From the NCBI RefSeq assembly GCF_018812025.1, contig NC_063052.1:24368226-24432225 (forward strand): a stretch of DNA of 64,000 bases, read 5' to 3'. The position numbers and the translations under genes were made by a program. Within the stretch, counting starts at the first letter, position 1, and every line of letters begins with the position of its first letter. Source of the DNA: Megalobrama amblycephala (lineage: Eukaryota > Chordata > Actinopteri > Cypriniformes > Xenocyprididae). The notes beneath the pieces were generated by a model that saw only the letters and a list, made by a program, of their open reading frames with translations, was not told where the DNA came from and made no database searches. Shown in pieces: positions 13,128 through 25,811 of this stretch.

Positions 13128-15750
13128 GAAGTCATCTTTATGATACTTAAAATTGTATATTAGCAGATTTATGGATTTAAAATGAACATTCTTTCCACTC
13201 CAGGAAAATGTTGATGACTCATCTGCACTGCACAGATTTTGGTCCAATCAAATGATCTCTAGAATGAGAATGTCCCTCTCTCTGCAATTGACCACCAAGT
13301 AAAGGTTATTAGCTAATCAAAAATGGATCTTTGATAGCACATTAGCCAATTAAAAAAAAAAAAAAAAATACAGTGGGATATATTTATTATGGAATATGAC
13401 AAGTAATTAATAACTAAGTTTGATTTATATGTGTATATAATGTCATATGTAGCATATACAGATAGTCCATAGAAAGGAAAAAAGGGAGCATTGAAGATAT
13501 CTGTAGCTATAATAACTAGCATCTTGAAACATCACCAGGGTGTTTTCACACTCCATGTGAGAGTTATCATTTCTCCATGGCACTGGAGTGAGTCGAACAC
13601 AGCCTGTCATTTTTTTCAATCATGGCATTATCTTAAAATTATAATAGGCTACTCCAATATAAACGGCACATTGTCATTAGACATTTCGTGGCTGCAATGT
13701 CTGCGAACGCTGTGAAATACTGAAATTAATGGGGGAAAACATATTCCGTCCATAAGGTTAAGTGTTCGTAATAGTCCGGAGCATTTGTTTATTGGCATGC
13801 CTCAGTTTAAGGACCTTATTTAGACGATCGCAATACTACATGTCGAGAGCGATGCATTTACTACCTCGTGGCAAATTGAATTATAGTTTGATGTGAGGTC
13901 GCGCATCATCACACTCGGAGGCGCGCACTGAACTCTTCACCTGGCAGCGCGCAGCGCGCCCCCAGCCTTTTCCTTCCAGTTAATGCGTTAAATGTTGTAG
14001 TGTGACACCTAGTGGTTAAAGGGAAGAAAATCATGCATGGTGAAAAGTGAATGCGTTTGAATGAGTGTTACGAATTTCTTCGCTATGGTTTGCAACAGTA
14101 ATTCGTATATACATTTTAAGATAAATCTATTCTCGAGTATCATAATGATATTTTTTTTGCAGACATTTGTGTAGTTATCTGGAGGTTGGTCTATATAATT
14201 TTCATACATCACTCTCTCGCGCGTAGGCTACTCTATTATCAAGTTATTTATAAAATATGTAATAGGCTATGTTTTCTTTCTCTCTCTCGTTAATTTTTAT
14301 TTTTTCCAACCCCCCTCTCTCCGTTATTGTTTTATTTAATTTTTTTAACTAATATTTGGTAGCTCTATTCAATCTATTCTTTTTTTTAATGTAAGCGTCT
14401 TATTAAAACCAGGCTAATACTGTTTTGATACCACTATATCTATTACACACCAGATACAATGGAAATAGAATACGAATGGGAGAGAAAAAAAAAGCACTCA
14501 TGTTGATTGGATTTTGACGTGCACAGTCCTTGGTCAATTTTCCATTAGGTGGCACTAGAGATCTTATATTGGACTATGAAGATTTGTCAGCATTAAGATG
14601 AGGAGGACTATATCAGGAGCTAGAGACTAATTCGCTAGAAACAGGTTTAACCATGTTTTGCCTTTAGGTGGGTAAGATAAACAACAAAACATTAATACTT
14701 ATTCCATGGCCAAATTAAATTTATGTTCAAAGTTAATCTACTTATGTCTGAATTTGGTCTTTTAGTGTAACAAATACCATTAAACAGGATAGATTGTGTG
14801 GCTTTCTGTGAAACTACATGAATATCAATGGATGGAATCATTCTCAATAGCTACTGAAGCTACACTATTTGAAAACAATTAGTCTTTGCATCAGTGCTAT
14901 TGCTAAAAATTCAGGGGACCTGCAGGGACAATTTGTATTTGTATTAGGCCTCCTCTCCCTTAGGCTGGCGGGGCTTGAGATAGTTACTGTTTTTGTAAAT
15001 CATTAAATTGAAACAAAACGAATAATGAAAATGACAAGACATGGCTCAGTAGCTAAAACATGACACATGTTCTATGCAAATGAGAGACACAGATTCTGAG
15101 AGCTCTATGAGGATCTCCATTTGACTGCATGTGTCTCTGAATGACTTGAAAGATGTGAGTCAATGATGCAGGCAGCAGCACTAAACTCATTCGCTACTCA
15201 CATCCTGTCTGACAGACACTCCATCATTCTGACAGCTGTCGCTTTATCGGCTTCTGCTTGGCACACACCCATGAACACACAGACACACACAAACTGCCTG
15301 TTGTGGATGAAGGATGTGGATGTTGGAAATACTTTAGAAATAAAATGGAACTGTTCTCGTGTTGACATGCTTTCTTGTAAATATTTATCTGTGTGTGTAA
15401 ATGTGCATGTGTGGGTTTAGTTGGCTATAATTTGTGGGCAATTTTGTTAAAATTCCTTCTGGGAACATCCTCAATTGCAAAAATGATTCATATATTAAAT
15501 ACATAAATATAAACTATAAAAAATAAATCTTTATCAATACCTTTTATTGTATTATAGGGTAAGATGGGGGAAGATGCCGCCCTTAAAAACATTTGTGCAT
15601 TTACTTTTAAATTGTAACATATAGGTTTAGCATGTGCAGGATAATGATGCATCAGCCATTGTGTTATTATAGAAAATAAATAGAAACATTTGCTAATTTA
15701 GTTGTTATAAAACAAAATGTAAAATTATTCAAAGAGGCCATATTACCCCA
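13128..15750. other. gene-free stretch
   Basis: No supported gene. A CpG-dense patch (GCGCGCACTG, GCGCGCAGCGCGCCCC) lies at 13895-13975 amid AT-rich DNA and might be a small regulatory island. ORFs are short and without motifs. Confidence 0.5.
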
Positions 15751-15754
15751 CTGT

Positions 15755-16320
15755 CAAATGAAAATGACCCCAAGCTTTACTCACCCTCAAGCCATCCTAG
15801 GTGTATATGACTTTCTTCTTTCTGATGAACACAATCAAAAGTTGTGAAGTAAAATATCTAGCTTCTGCCAGACCACCTTCCGTATTCAGTGTACAAAAAA
15901 GTGTAAAACTCCTATTCAACTTACAGAAAAAGTGTAACTGACACAACACCAGTTTACACTTTCTTCGTACGTTGAATACAGAAGGCGGTCTGGCAGAAGC
16001 TAGATATTTTACTTCATAACTTATTAGATATGGATTTTTTTTTTTCACAAACACATTGCTTTGCTTCAGAAGGCCTTTATTAACCCCCCAGAGCCGTGTG
16101 GAGTATGTTTATGATGGATGGATGTGGATGGAAGCACTTTCTTCAGCTCATACTCATGACCCCTGTTCACTGCCATTATAAAGCTCGGATACATCAGGAT
16201 ATTTATTAAAATATCTCAGACTGTGTTCATCAGAAAGAAGAAAGTCATATACACATAGGATGGCTTGATTGTGAGTAAATCTTGGTCTAATTTTCATTTG
16301 AAAGTGAACTAATCCTTTAA
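15755..16320. mobile_element. large foldback DNA element
   Basis: Outer arms pair 'gtatatgactttcttctttc' with 'gaaagaagaaagtcatatac'. A second internal inverted repeat (15845-15900 against 15970-16025) pairs TCTAGCTTCTGCCAGACC with GGTCTGGCAGAAGCTAGA. The end 'aactaatcctttaa' matches the start of a related copy at about 58564. Confidence 0.75.
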
Positions 16321-16933
16321 TGTAAAATACTAAACTATTCTATGTAAATCAACTATTCTAATTAAAATTGTATTTTGACAATTTAGTTTAATAATTGAAT
16401 AACCGATAACAGACAAAGCAGAATCCCAGTAAAAGAGATTAATCTGAAAGGTACATTTATTCTATGACTTATAGGAATATTTTCATATTTAATTGCCCAT
16501 ATTTGAATTGAAGATATATCATGATAGCAACACTATGAATGCAAATTTAATGATTTAATTCAACTGTAGGTTTTAATGAAATGTACATCTACTTCATGGA
16601 AATACTAAATTAATTACAATAAGCACTTTGGTCCTTCTGTGATCCTAGTTTTATCTTTTTACTTCATAATAAAAACTATAAATTTTACTCCACAAATCTA
16701 TAATATTTAATATAATACAATGTCATAGATCACTAAGTCTTTTTATCTCTTTAAAATTGACATATTGCTAATTAATATTCATCTTTCAGGTGTTCTGATC
16801 ATATTTCATGATTATATCACATCATATTTCATCACATATCAGATCATATCCATCTCCTTGTGTGTGATTCACTGTAAAAAGTGTAAATGTGCTGTTGCTA
16901 AAATACTATTTTGACCCTTAAAAGTGGAATCCA

Positions 16934-16958
16934 GTGTGTGTGTGTGTGTGTGTGTGTG

Positions 16959-17022
<64 letters not shown>
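16934..17022. repeat. compound (TG)n(TA)n(CA)n microsatellite
   Basis: TG run, then TA run, then CA run. The whole is self-complementary, so it could extrude as a cruciform. Short similar flanks (CAGTGTG and CACTGAATTCCACTT) lie on each side. Confidence 0.95.
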
Positions 17023-17023
<1 letters not shown>

Positions 17024-17045
17024 AATTCCACTTAATATACTAAGA

Positions 17046-17238
17046 CAGTGGTTCTCAACTCCAGTCCTCGGGACCCACTGCTCTGCACATTTTGTATGTC
17101 TCTCTTATATGACACACTCAATTCAGTTCATGCAGACTCTCCTAATGAGCTGATGATCTAAATCAGGTGTGTTAAATAAGGGATACATACAAAATGTGCA
17201 GAGCAGTGGGTCCCGAGGACTGGAGTTGAGAAACACTG
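17046..17238. mobile_element. hAT-type MITE with intact 8-bp duplication
   Basis: Inverted ends of about 55 bp (CAGTGGTTCTCAACTCCAGT and its complement) flanked by the 8-bp direct repeat TACTAAGA at 17038-17045 and 17239-17246. The 8-bp duplication and CAGTG end identify the hAT superfamily. Length 193 bp. Confidence 0.92.
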
Positions 17239-17286
17239 TACTAAGATATATTAATTAAATCAATTTTGATTTAAATGTTATATTAA

Positions 17287-17705
17287 AGGGTTAGTTCACC
17301 CAAAAATGTTGTTCCACACCCGTAAGACCTTCATTAATCTTCGGAACGCAAATTAAGATATTTTTGTTGAAATCCGATGGCTCTGTGAGGCCTGCATAAG
17401 GAGCAATGACATTTCCTCTCTCAAGATCCATAAAGGTTCTAAAAACACATTTAAATCAGTTCATGTTAGTACAGTGGTTCAATATTAATATTATAAAGTG
17501 ACGAGAATATTTTTGGTGCACCAAAAAAAAAAAAAAATTAACGACTTATATAGTGATGGCCTATTTCAAAACACTGCTTCAGGAAGCTTCGGAGCATAAT
17601 GAATCAGTGTATCGAATCAGTGGTTAACAAAGGTCTTACGGGTGTGAAACGACATGAGGGTGAGTAATAAATGACATTATTTTCATTTTTGGGTGAACCA
17701 ACCCT
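17287..17705. mobile_element. TTAA-flanked 'AGGGTTAGTTCACCC' element
   Basis: Ends AGGGTTAGTTCACCC and GGGTGAACCAACCCT, flanked by TTAA at 17283-17286 and 17706-17709. Internal inverted similarity (GTAAGACCTTCATTAATC against AGGTCTTACGGGTGTG) makes it a foldback. Relatives lie at 23313, 26134, 31461 and 54566. Confidence 0.85.
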
Positions 17706-17709
17706 TTAA

Positions 17710-18930
17710 TATATTTATTATACTAATATTAATAAGTAATGTATTAAAAAATCAATAGCTATATTAGGGGTGCACAATATATTGTTATCATTTTGATTAT
17801 TGGACCGTATTACAGATTTATTTATTTAACAATATCTGTCAATAGTAGATATTTAATTAATAATTTAACAACACTGTTAAATGCAATCTTTAGAAAATCA
17901 CAAAATGTCTCTTTTTTAAATGGTACACATTACAATGATGTGATGCCTAAATTCACTTATTGCATTTAAACTTTTTACTGTTTTAATTTAAATGTATTTA
18001 TATAAAAACAATAAAAGTCTATGCTATGTCCTCTTGCTTGTTTGTGTAAAAGGCAGGCCGCTCTACTTGTGGCATCAGACATCCCTTTAGGCCAGGGGGC
18101 TTGTTCCTGTGTCCTGAACTTTTCCTTCCTTTTCTCTTGTGTCTTATCTCATTTTCACTTTACCTTACTCTTTCCCTCGTGTGCTCCTCCTCTAGCTGTC
18201 ACTCTCTCAGCTTGCTCGCTCTCTCCTTGTCTATCTCTTTTTCTCCTCTGTGTTTTATGTGGCTGAAAGAGAGAGCACAGTCAGCACAGGAGAAGTTAAT
18301 GCTGCACTATTATAGCTCTGCCACCTATTGAGGGAGCCTTCTAGCTGCTGACAGGGCAGTTTTACGCCTGCAGAGAAGCTGTGTCTGAGAGAATCTGCCC
18401 TCTGAATGACATTGCATACTCATTGTAAATGTATTATGAAAATGAGCTACAGAACAGCACATTGTAATTATTTCGACAACAGCAGGGGGAAGCAAGTTAT
18501 TAAGCTCATTCTGTTACCGCTCCTCCCCCTCTGTATTTCACTCTCCATATCTCAGTCCTCCTCTATTTCTCTTTTTCTTTCTGAAAACTTCAGTTTGTAA
18601 AGGTTTAATCAGCAAGAGCAAAATACAAACATATTGCTGGAAAAAAAAACACACAGATAGCCCGCAACATGATGTAGCGTTTGTGTGTGTGAGAGAGAGA
18701 ATGAACGTGTGTGTGTGTGTGTGTGCACATTTAAGTGTAGAGTGATAGATGGTCGACAGGCTACATGGCAGCTCATTTCCTCCCGACTGGCAGAGAAAGA
18801 TGTTACGGAGTTGCCACAGCAACTGCAGCCTGTCAGCTTGACAGACAAAAAGATCTCTCCCTGTCTTTCTCGCTCTTATTCTTTTGTTCTCTCCTTCCCT
18901 CTCTTTTCCCTTCTCAGGTAGGTGATGAAG
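17710..18930. other. gene-free stretch, pyrimidine-rich
   Basis: CT-rich sequence at 18120-18260 and 18500-18600, with a GT array at 18708-18724. The ORFs, rich in Leu/Ser or Cys/Val, are low-complexity artefacts. Confidence 0.55.
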
Positions 18931-18934
18931 TGCT

Positions 18935-19045
18935 GCCGTGAATCAGAGAATGACAGATTGATGGGAGATTTAAAAGGCTGCTGTACAGCCTAAAATTCCT
19001 ATTTAAACTGACCCATGAATAATGCATGTGCACTCGCCTTCACAG
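18935..19045. promoter_or_regulatory. possible enhancer core with MEIS and PBX-HOX-like sites
   Basis: TGACAG (18951-18956, MEIS/TGIF core) overlaps AGATTGATGG (18955-18964), one base from the PBX-HOX consensus TGATTGATGG. ATGAATAATGCATG follows at 19014. The block is not repetitive. Short motifs also occur by chance, so confidence is low. Confidence 0.3.
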
Positions 19046-19526
19046 ACACACAAACACACAGAGACAGAAAATCTGCACAAGCTCTTGTCTTGTCTTAATT
19101 AAGCAACGTAGTTATACAATATGTCAATAATACTACTATTATTTTGCATTTTATTTGCACAATCACAAAACTGCACTATATATTTGCAATTATTTACAAA
19201 GTATGGCAATTATTTATTCACATCAGTTTTTCCTTTTTGTCCAAAATAATACCCATGCTGTGACTGGTAATGGCTACTAACTTTATGCACCAGCTGTTTG
19301 CTTTGAAATGCTTGTAGCCTATATACTTTAATTTTCACATTTGCAGGCTATGCTATGAAGCAAAATAAAAAACTGCTTTTGAATGAAATATATTTCCTAG
19401 ACGTATGTCTGGCTGCGAATGGCAGTGGTTCTATTCCCACTCCACTGAACAAATTATGCAGAGACTCTTTCCTTTAGGTCTTCCTCCAGGAAATTGACCC
19501 CTCCCCTCTACCTCCACACTGCTAGT

Positions 19527-19538
19527 GCCCTCTAGTGG
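19527..19538 (-). promoter_or_regulatory. CTCF core motif match
   Basis: GCCCTCTAGTGG on the plus strand, i.e. CCACTAGAGGGC on the minus strand, matches the CTCF core CCASYAGRKGGC at all positions. Confidence 0.4.
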
Positions 19539-20309
19539 TCTGGTCGTATTTCATGTTCTTCATGCCTCTGGAAGACCAATTTGTCTTGTTAAACTGTTTA
19601 AAATGAACATATCGCTAATTGTTATTCATCTTTCAGGCTTATCATATTCCGATCATATATTTAAAACATTTGTATAACTTGCAATTTATGTCTCAATGGA
19701 TGTATTTTTGGTACAACGATTAGAGAAATTGTATGTCTAAATCTATGCACTGTAAGTGAAAATGTGCTGCTGCTAAAATTACTTCTGTTGGTGTAATCCG
19801 TGTCTTCTGGTTTTTAAATATCAGGAATATTACACAGACAATTATTTTTGACATGAATAAAAAATGTAATTTAAATGTTACCATCATTGACTATCACCAT
19901 CAGCATGACCACTTTAATGGTCTCATATATATGCCTATATATATTTTTTTTTTTCCAAAGCACCAAATATAAACAAAAACAGTCTGTGTTTCACTTGAAG
20001 GAAAATTAAAATGCAGTCCTTAGGTCCATAATGGCCACATTTAAGTTATTTTTTTTTTAAATAGGCTATATTCAGGGCTTCTAGCATCACAAAAACACTC
20101 AAAGGCTGAGAATAAACAGTTTATATAAGTTAATCCACTTTTGCATTGACCCTTTTAATACATCTTTATGTATCATATTTGTCTGTGATAGCCCACAAAA
20201 GACCTCCTAGTAACTATAGCCTGCTGCCATTTCATATGCCCCGATATTAAAAGCCTTTTAATTATTCGCTGACACTATGTTGCCCCAAAGAATATGCCCC
20301 ACAACCTCT

Positions 20310-20500
20310 AAAGGCCCGCGGTCATATCGCCACGGTCATGAACTGATTTCATATGAGCACGCAGAGACAATTAAACCTCATCTGCCGCTTTGCCTATCTG
20401 CTGCGCGGGGCTTCATTTAACGACCATTTGTCTCAGTGATGGATTTCCTATTTTTACCGACAGCAACCCAGTCGAGGGACGCGTGAATTATAGATGTGGG
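20310..20500. promoter_or_regulatory. CpG-enriched, possible conserved non-coding element
   Basis: CpG-rich non-repetitive block (GGCCCGCGGTCATATCGCC, CTGCTGCGCGGGGCTTC) in AT-rich surroundings, with CATTTAACGACC and ATTTCCTATTTTTACCGAC. No splice-bounded reading frame fits a known protein. Confidence 0.28.
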
Positions 20501-20916
20501 GGGCTCAGCAGCTCGCGGTGAAATACTGTCAGGGTGAAGAAGAGAGAGAGAGGGCTCTTGCAAAAAAAGAAAAGTGGACAGCGGCTGTTTTTTAGCTCAC
20601 GTTTCTCCTGAGAAGGACGTTTATCACCCGGGTCGCAGGAGGTGATGTATCGTCGTGAGGACGAGCGAAAGAATGGCAGCGTAATTATGGCATTAAAAGA
20701 GAGACCGGACACAAAGCGAGAGGAACGTAATTTAAATTGTTTTGTTTCCCTGGAGCTGGATCCTGCCCTTGAGTGACACACTGAAATTGGAAGCAGTTAT
20801 TTATGTCTTCACACTAATTGGAGAATTTAATAGGCTAAGGTCTCTGAGAAGCAGTCTCGATTTCGTCTGTTCAGTAGGCCATAATAATTCCTTTCTCATT
20901 TTTCTGTTTGCTTGTT

Positions 20917-20992
20917 TCTCTCTTCTCTTCTCTTCTCTTCTCTTCTCTTCTCTTCTCTTCTCTTCTCTTCTCTTCTCTTCTCTTCTCTTCTC
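20917..20992. repeat. (CTTCT)n pentanucleotide array
   Basis: About 14 TCTCT/CTTCT pentamers within a polypyrimidine tract. The Leu/Phe/Ser ORF across it is an artefact. Confidence 0.95.
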
Positions 20993-21019
20993 CCTTTTTT
21001 CTTTTCTTTTTTTATGGTG

Positions 21020-21190
21020 GTAGCCATCTCTGAGTGATGCCTGCCATCAGGACCCATCTGTGCTGCCCAGCCCACAGATGAACGTCATTTCCTAAACTTG
21101 TCAAGGCTGTCATACTTATTCTATTTAGCTTGATGTTAATCATGAATTCTCTCTTAATGTATTCTAATTGAACTAGCTGTCCTGCAGCAT
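21020..21190. promoter_or_regulatory. possible conserved non-coding element
   Basis: Non-repetitive block with GATGCCTGCCATCAGG, TGTCAAGGCTGTCATAC and TTGATGTTAATCATGAATTC, the last palindrome-like. Its composition is unlike the pentamer array beside it. Regulatory role is speculative. Confidence 0.25.
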
Positions 21191-21940
21191 GTTTATGTGT
21201 GTGTCTATCTCCCATCATGAATCTGAAGTGAAGCGAGAGAGGGTTAGTTATTAGAAAGCAGAGGGGGTAAAACAAGGAGAGAGCAGAACAGATGGTCTCC
21301 CTCGCCTTTCCTCTCTGCGTCCCTCGGCCTCTCTCCGCCATTAGTCACTCGGTCGGTTATGCACATTTGCTCTTCCTCTGTCTCTTTCATTATCAAATAG
21401 GAAATAAGATTACATTCTGCTGCCTTGCAGCTGCATCATGCGTACGTTCATTAATATGTTTGTGCATGACTAACAGCCATTACAAGTCACTTTGTTACGT
21501 CATTAACTAACCATGAGAATAATGTTTGGCACAATAAAAGCTGCTGTAAATATACTTGTATTTATTGGGTACTGTTGTGCAGTGTGAGGGATTGCTCATG
21601 CCAAAGAGTAGCTGTAATAGAATCTATAACCTCTTTAATGAGCGTTGAGTCTGAGTTGCACTTCAAGATAATGCTCATCAGTATTTTTATGCAAGGAGAA
21701 AGTAAATGAAGGTAAACCAGTGTCATCATTAAGGGGAAAACCAGAAACACTGTACTGAAGCTGTGATAAAAGTACACAATGATTCCTAACCAGAAATAGA
21801 AATGTTTGTTATATTAATTTTGCAGACCTACATTAATCAATGTAAACCTACATAAATTACAAATACTCCCCATCAGTTAAAATTCTGTTTGATTTTACCA
21901 CAGCTGCAAAGCATGCTGGGTATCAGCACCCCTTTATTAA

Positions 21941-22755
21941 AGGGGTGGTTGATTATGATTATACTTTTTTAACTTTAGTTAATGTGTAATGCTGCTGTTA
22001 GAGCATAAACAAAGTCTGCAAATTTACAATGCTCAAAGTTCAATGTAAAGGGAGATATTTTCTTTGAAAGAATTTGCTGTTTAAGGACTACAACAAACAG
22101 CTGTAGGGACTACGATGTGACATCAATAACCCTAAAACTTACATAAACCCTGCCCCTGAGAACAGGCAACAAAAAAGGGGGGGGGGGGGGGGGGATGTTA
22201 CGCTGGACTGCTTCACAAATGAGGGTCAATTCAATGCTGGATTTGCACAAAAGATTAACATGACGGCATATGCTAGTCGATGAGTTGAATCAACTCCACA
22301 GCAACTACATAAATGTATCCACTAACCGTTCAGAAACATCCAGATGTATTCTATAACTTCTTCCTGAGTCTCTCCATCAATATAAGGTTGAACACCATTT
22401 ACTGACAATCATCATTTTGGCTGTGTGAGATTCTCCAGCTTTGTTGTTGAGCAACCAAAGCGTGAGTTGTTAAAGCTCCGCCCTCTTTTGGAAAGCGGGT
22501 GGGAGCAGCAGCTTATTTGCATTTAAAGGGACACACACAAAAATGGCATATTTTTGCTCACACCCAAATAGGAGCAAATTTGACAAGTTATAATAAATAA
22601 TCTATGGGGTATTTTGATCTGAAACTTCACAGACACATTCTGGGGACACCAGAAACTTATATTACATCTTGTAAAGGGGCATTATGAGGGGAATTATGAG
22701 GATGAGTAAATGATAACAGATTTTTCATTTTATGGGTGAACTATCCCTTTAAGCT
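21941..22755. mobile_element. TTAA-flanked DNA element, right end unclear
   Basis: Left end AGGGGTGGTTGATTATG after TTAA (21937-21940). The body contains a G-run at 22178-22194 and 'aaagggacacacacaaaaat'. The right part (22690-22755) is the 3' end of an 'AGTTCACCC'-type element (GGGTGAACTATCCCTTTAA), so two elements abut or one is a composite. No transposase. Confidence 0.55.
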
Positions 22756-23308
22756 CAATCGACAGCACTTGTGGCATAGTGCTGATTACCATATAATTAA
22801 AAATAGACTTAGTAAAAATAGATAGTCCCTCCTTTTATTTTTAAAACCCCCAAAATCTGGGTTATAGTCGATCCAGGAACATGTTGCACTTGGTGGTTCT
22901 GCGCTTTGCAACAAAGTGAATGGGGCCAGTCTGTAAACATTAACACATATAAAAGTATATAGTCACAAAACATTTAATAAGAACAATAACATTTTCTGTA
23001 ACCTAAAACAACCATACAAATAACATGAGCAACATTACAGCTCAAACGATACACAATTTTCACAGTGAAAATTTACAGTGCTTTTATAAAATTGTAAGCT
23101 TCACATTTCTGCTTCGGTTCAATTATTTCCATTTTAAGTGCTGCACTATAACCTTGGTGGAAGCAATCCATCTTATTTGTCTTTGCACCTCTGTGAGATG
23201 AACTCAAACAACATCCGATATTCCAGTAACTCTATTAAGAATGTTTATTAACAAAACTTTTACACTTTCAAATACTAATGGTCATTGCAGGAGATAACAT
23301 CACCATCA
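22756..23308. other. gene-free stretch
   Basis: AT-rich, with no gene, motif or repeat boundary that I can support. Confidence 0.5.
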
Positions 23309-23312
23309 TTAA

Positions 23313-23766
23313 AGGGTTAGTTCACCCAAAAATGAAAATAATGTCATTTATTACTCACCCTCATGTCATTCCAACCCCTAAGATCTCCGTTCATCTTCAG
23401 AACACAAATTAAGATATTTTTGATGAAATCCGATGGTTCAGTGAGGCTTCTATTGCCAGCAATGTTACTGTACCTCTCAAGATCCATAAAGGTACTAAAA
23501 ACATATTTAAAACAGTTCATGTGAGTACAGTGGTTCAACCTTAATATTATAAAGCGACAAGAATACTTTTTGTACGCCAAAAAACCAAAACGACTTTTCA
23601 ACAATATCTAGTGATGGCCGATTTCAAAACACTGCTTCGGAGCTTTACGAATCAAATCAGTGGTTCAGAGCACCAAAGTCACGTGATTTCAGCAGTTTAA
23701 CAGTTCCAAATCACTGAATCAAAACAAAAGATTCGTAAAGCTTCGAAGCGGTGTTTTGAAATGTGT
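23313..23766. mobile_element. truncated 'AGGGTTAGTTCACCC' element
   Basis: Preceded by TTAA at 23309-23312, with the same left end as the element at 17287. It runs through a palindromic interior (AAAACACTGCTTCGGAGC against GCTTCGAAGCGGTGTTTTG) but lacks the right terminal repeat. Confidence 0.75.
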
Positions 23767-24670
23767 TTTAAAAAACTAAGGCTGTTATGCTACAAATGTA
23801 GCACTGATAATGCTTAAATGATATATCCAGTATATTAGTTAAAATGAACACATTTCAAATTTGACTTTGATGAGGGGGTACGTGAGCCATACTGACGTGG
23901 CTATGCGAGTACATCAGACAAAAAGGTTGGGAAACACTTGTATATAGCCTACACTTTCGGCTGTCCACCCATTTAAACTGTCAAATAAATCACAAAAACA
24001 TTAAAAAGTAAAGTGCACAATTTCTCACTCACTCTTTTTCTTTTCCTTTTTATTTTATGGGTGATTTTGCCCAAGCTGCAGTGGGGTATATCCTACATGC
24101 CAGCACACTCCTAAACTCAGAGCAGTTGTCATAGCAACAGAAACCCCACCTGCTCAGTAGCTGTCAGCCCAAGGTTAAGAGCCAATAAACCAGAGAAACA
24201 TAGCAATTACTGCACAATATAACACACATGCACATGCACACACACAAAGTAATCCATCTGTTCCTTCTCCCCAGTTGATCAGTAGCAACTGGGTTTGGAT
24301 TAGGTTCACCCATCAGGGTCCATTAAGGAGTGTTCATTTAGACCGGTTATGGCAGTTCAACCAATGAGCACCATGGAAGTCTTTACAGGAGGTTTGTGAT
24401 AATACCCTTGGAAATGGAGTGACCGCAATGTGCTATTTCAAAGCAAATTATTAACATGACAGGTAAAGATAATCACAATGGGCTCATGTTTTGATGTAAT
24501 CGTAAAATATGAAACGCAGAACATAATATAAACACATAATAGATCATATAGAAATCCAAAGTAATGTATTTCAGACCTAAACAGATTAAAGTCTTCACAT
24601 TTGCAGCAAACACACCATCCTCATAAAATGAACGTTTTATTTGGCCAATAGGCCTCATGTAGTTTCCGAT
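23767..24670. other. gene-free stretch
   Basis: No repeat ends or coding exon recognised. It lies just upstream of the TATA-box candidate promoter. Confidence 0.45.
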
Positions 24671-24676
24671 ATTGGG

Positions 24677-24684
24677 TATAAAAG
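24677..24684 (+). promoter_or_regulatory. strong TATA box
   Basis: TATAAAAG followed by GGCAG, a near-perfect TATA box. A start site about 30 bp downstream would fall near 24708, in front of the ORF beginning at 24776. An ATG-started mini-ORF (24725-24751) and another in a second frame (24753) precede that ORF. Confidence 0.4.
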
Positions 24685-24775
24685 GGCAGATGTGGCTGAT
24701 TTATCAGTGTCTCTGTTTTACTTGATGGTTAGCTTACCAGACAGCCAGTAAAATGGCCAATCCTTGTCATCTCAG

Positions 24776-25039
24776 ATGTCAAAATCAGACATGGCAGTGA
24801 TTGGTGGGCTGAATAGAGAATATGAGCATGTGACCGCACTGGAGGTGCATTTTATTGCTGTGTGTGAGGAACAATTAGCTAGTGTTACACAGCAAGAAGA
24901 ATCCGATTCGTTCAGTCGTTTAATCCATCAGCCTGTGCTGAGCTCTGATCACAGTATTGACGGACCGCAGGGCAATGACAGCCATTCAGTGGTAATACAA
25001 GACTCTGCTACTGGCCTCTGGGACATGGCACTCTTTTAA
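24776..25039 (+). CDS. candidate unassigned small protein or first exon
   Basis: An 87-residue frame from ATG (MSKSDMAVIGGLNREYEHV...) to TAA. The product is acidic and hydrophilic with mixed codon choice, unlike the Phe/Ile/Lys-rich chance ORFs around it. I do not recognise the protein: no signal peptide, membrane segment or domain is evident. It sits about 100 bp after a TATA box on the strand opposite snx10. A possible splice donor (GTG|GTAATA at about 24994) would drop the last residues and could join it to the coding-looking segment at 25812-26084. Against it: two upstream ATGs in other frames, and no known gene expected here. It could be a lineage-specific gene, a pseudogene or chance. 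Confidence 0.33.
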   Translation: MSKSDMAVIGGLNREYEHVTALEVHFIAVCEEQLASVTQQEESDSFSRLIHQPVLSSDHSIDGPQGNDSHSVVIQDSATGLWDMALF

Positions 25040-25224
25040 GTGGTTTATTTTATAGAATTTTAGAAAAATGAAACAAAAAATTACATGTCCAATTTAAAGA
25101 GCAAGTCTATTCAGACTGATCAGATCCTCCTAATTCTCTTATAACCCATTCTTGCTCCTTGCTTTTCCTTGGATCTGCCTCCGTCTTTCCTTTCGGTCAT
25201 ATTTCCCCCCCACTCTCCCTCTCT

Positions 25225-25400
25225 CTTTGTTTCTCTAAGCCTCCATTATTGGCTGTGGGGAGTCAGGTAATCAGTGCTGATTAATTCTCTTTATTGTTGG
25301 TCGTTTGTCTGCAGAGTCTGCGCTGTCTTTTCCGCTCAGCCTCACTATGAAACAGCCGGTGATAAATGACCGTCTCTTCCCTCACCCAACCCCACTATCA
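25225..25400. promoter_or_regulatory. possible conserved non-coding element
   Basis: Non-repetitive block between the two candidate exons with CCATTATTGGCTG, GGTAATCAGTGCTGATTAAT (near-palindromic) and GATAAATGACCG. Confidence 0.25.
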
Positions 25401-25811
25401 CCACAGCAACCCCTGCTCAGCCTAAGTGCTTCTGATTAGTGACCCATGACTTGAAGGTAGAGGTGGCTCTTTGTTTTATTTCCTAATGCGACAAGTTTTG
25501 GCCCCTGCTGTGCCTTTAGGGACTTATTTGGTGCTCAGATGCTTTCTGGATACATTATACACAGTCCTATCATCTGGTCAAAGGATGAACAGAGAGATGA
25601 TTATGTGTCTTTATGATTCATGGGTATTTAAAACATTTAACAAATGCCTGTCTATCTATCTGTCTATCTATCTATGGTTACATCTAATTTTTTTTCTAAT
25701 TTTCTTATAATATTTTTGATATATAGCACTGATAATGTTATATATTATATAATATAGGCCTAATAAATATACCATATATAATAACAGAATGGGTTATGGG
25801 TTTAGTTTTGG

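Noticed and set aside
13895..13975. CpG-dense GCGCGC patch as a promoter
   Set aside because: No exon, TATA, CCAAT or donor site follows on either strand, so it was left as unexplained composition.
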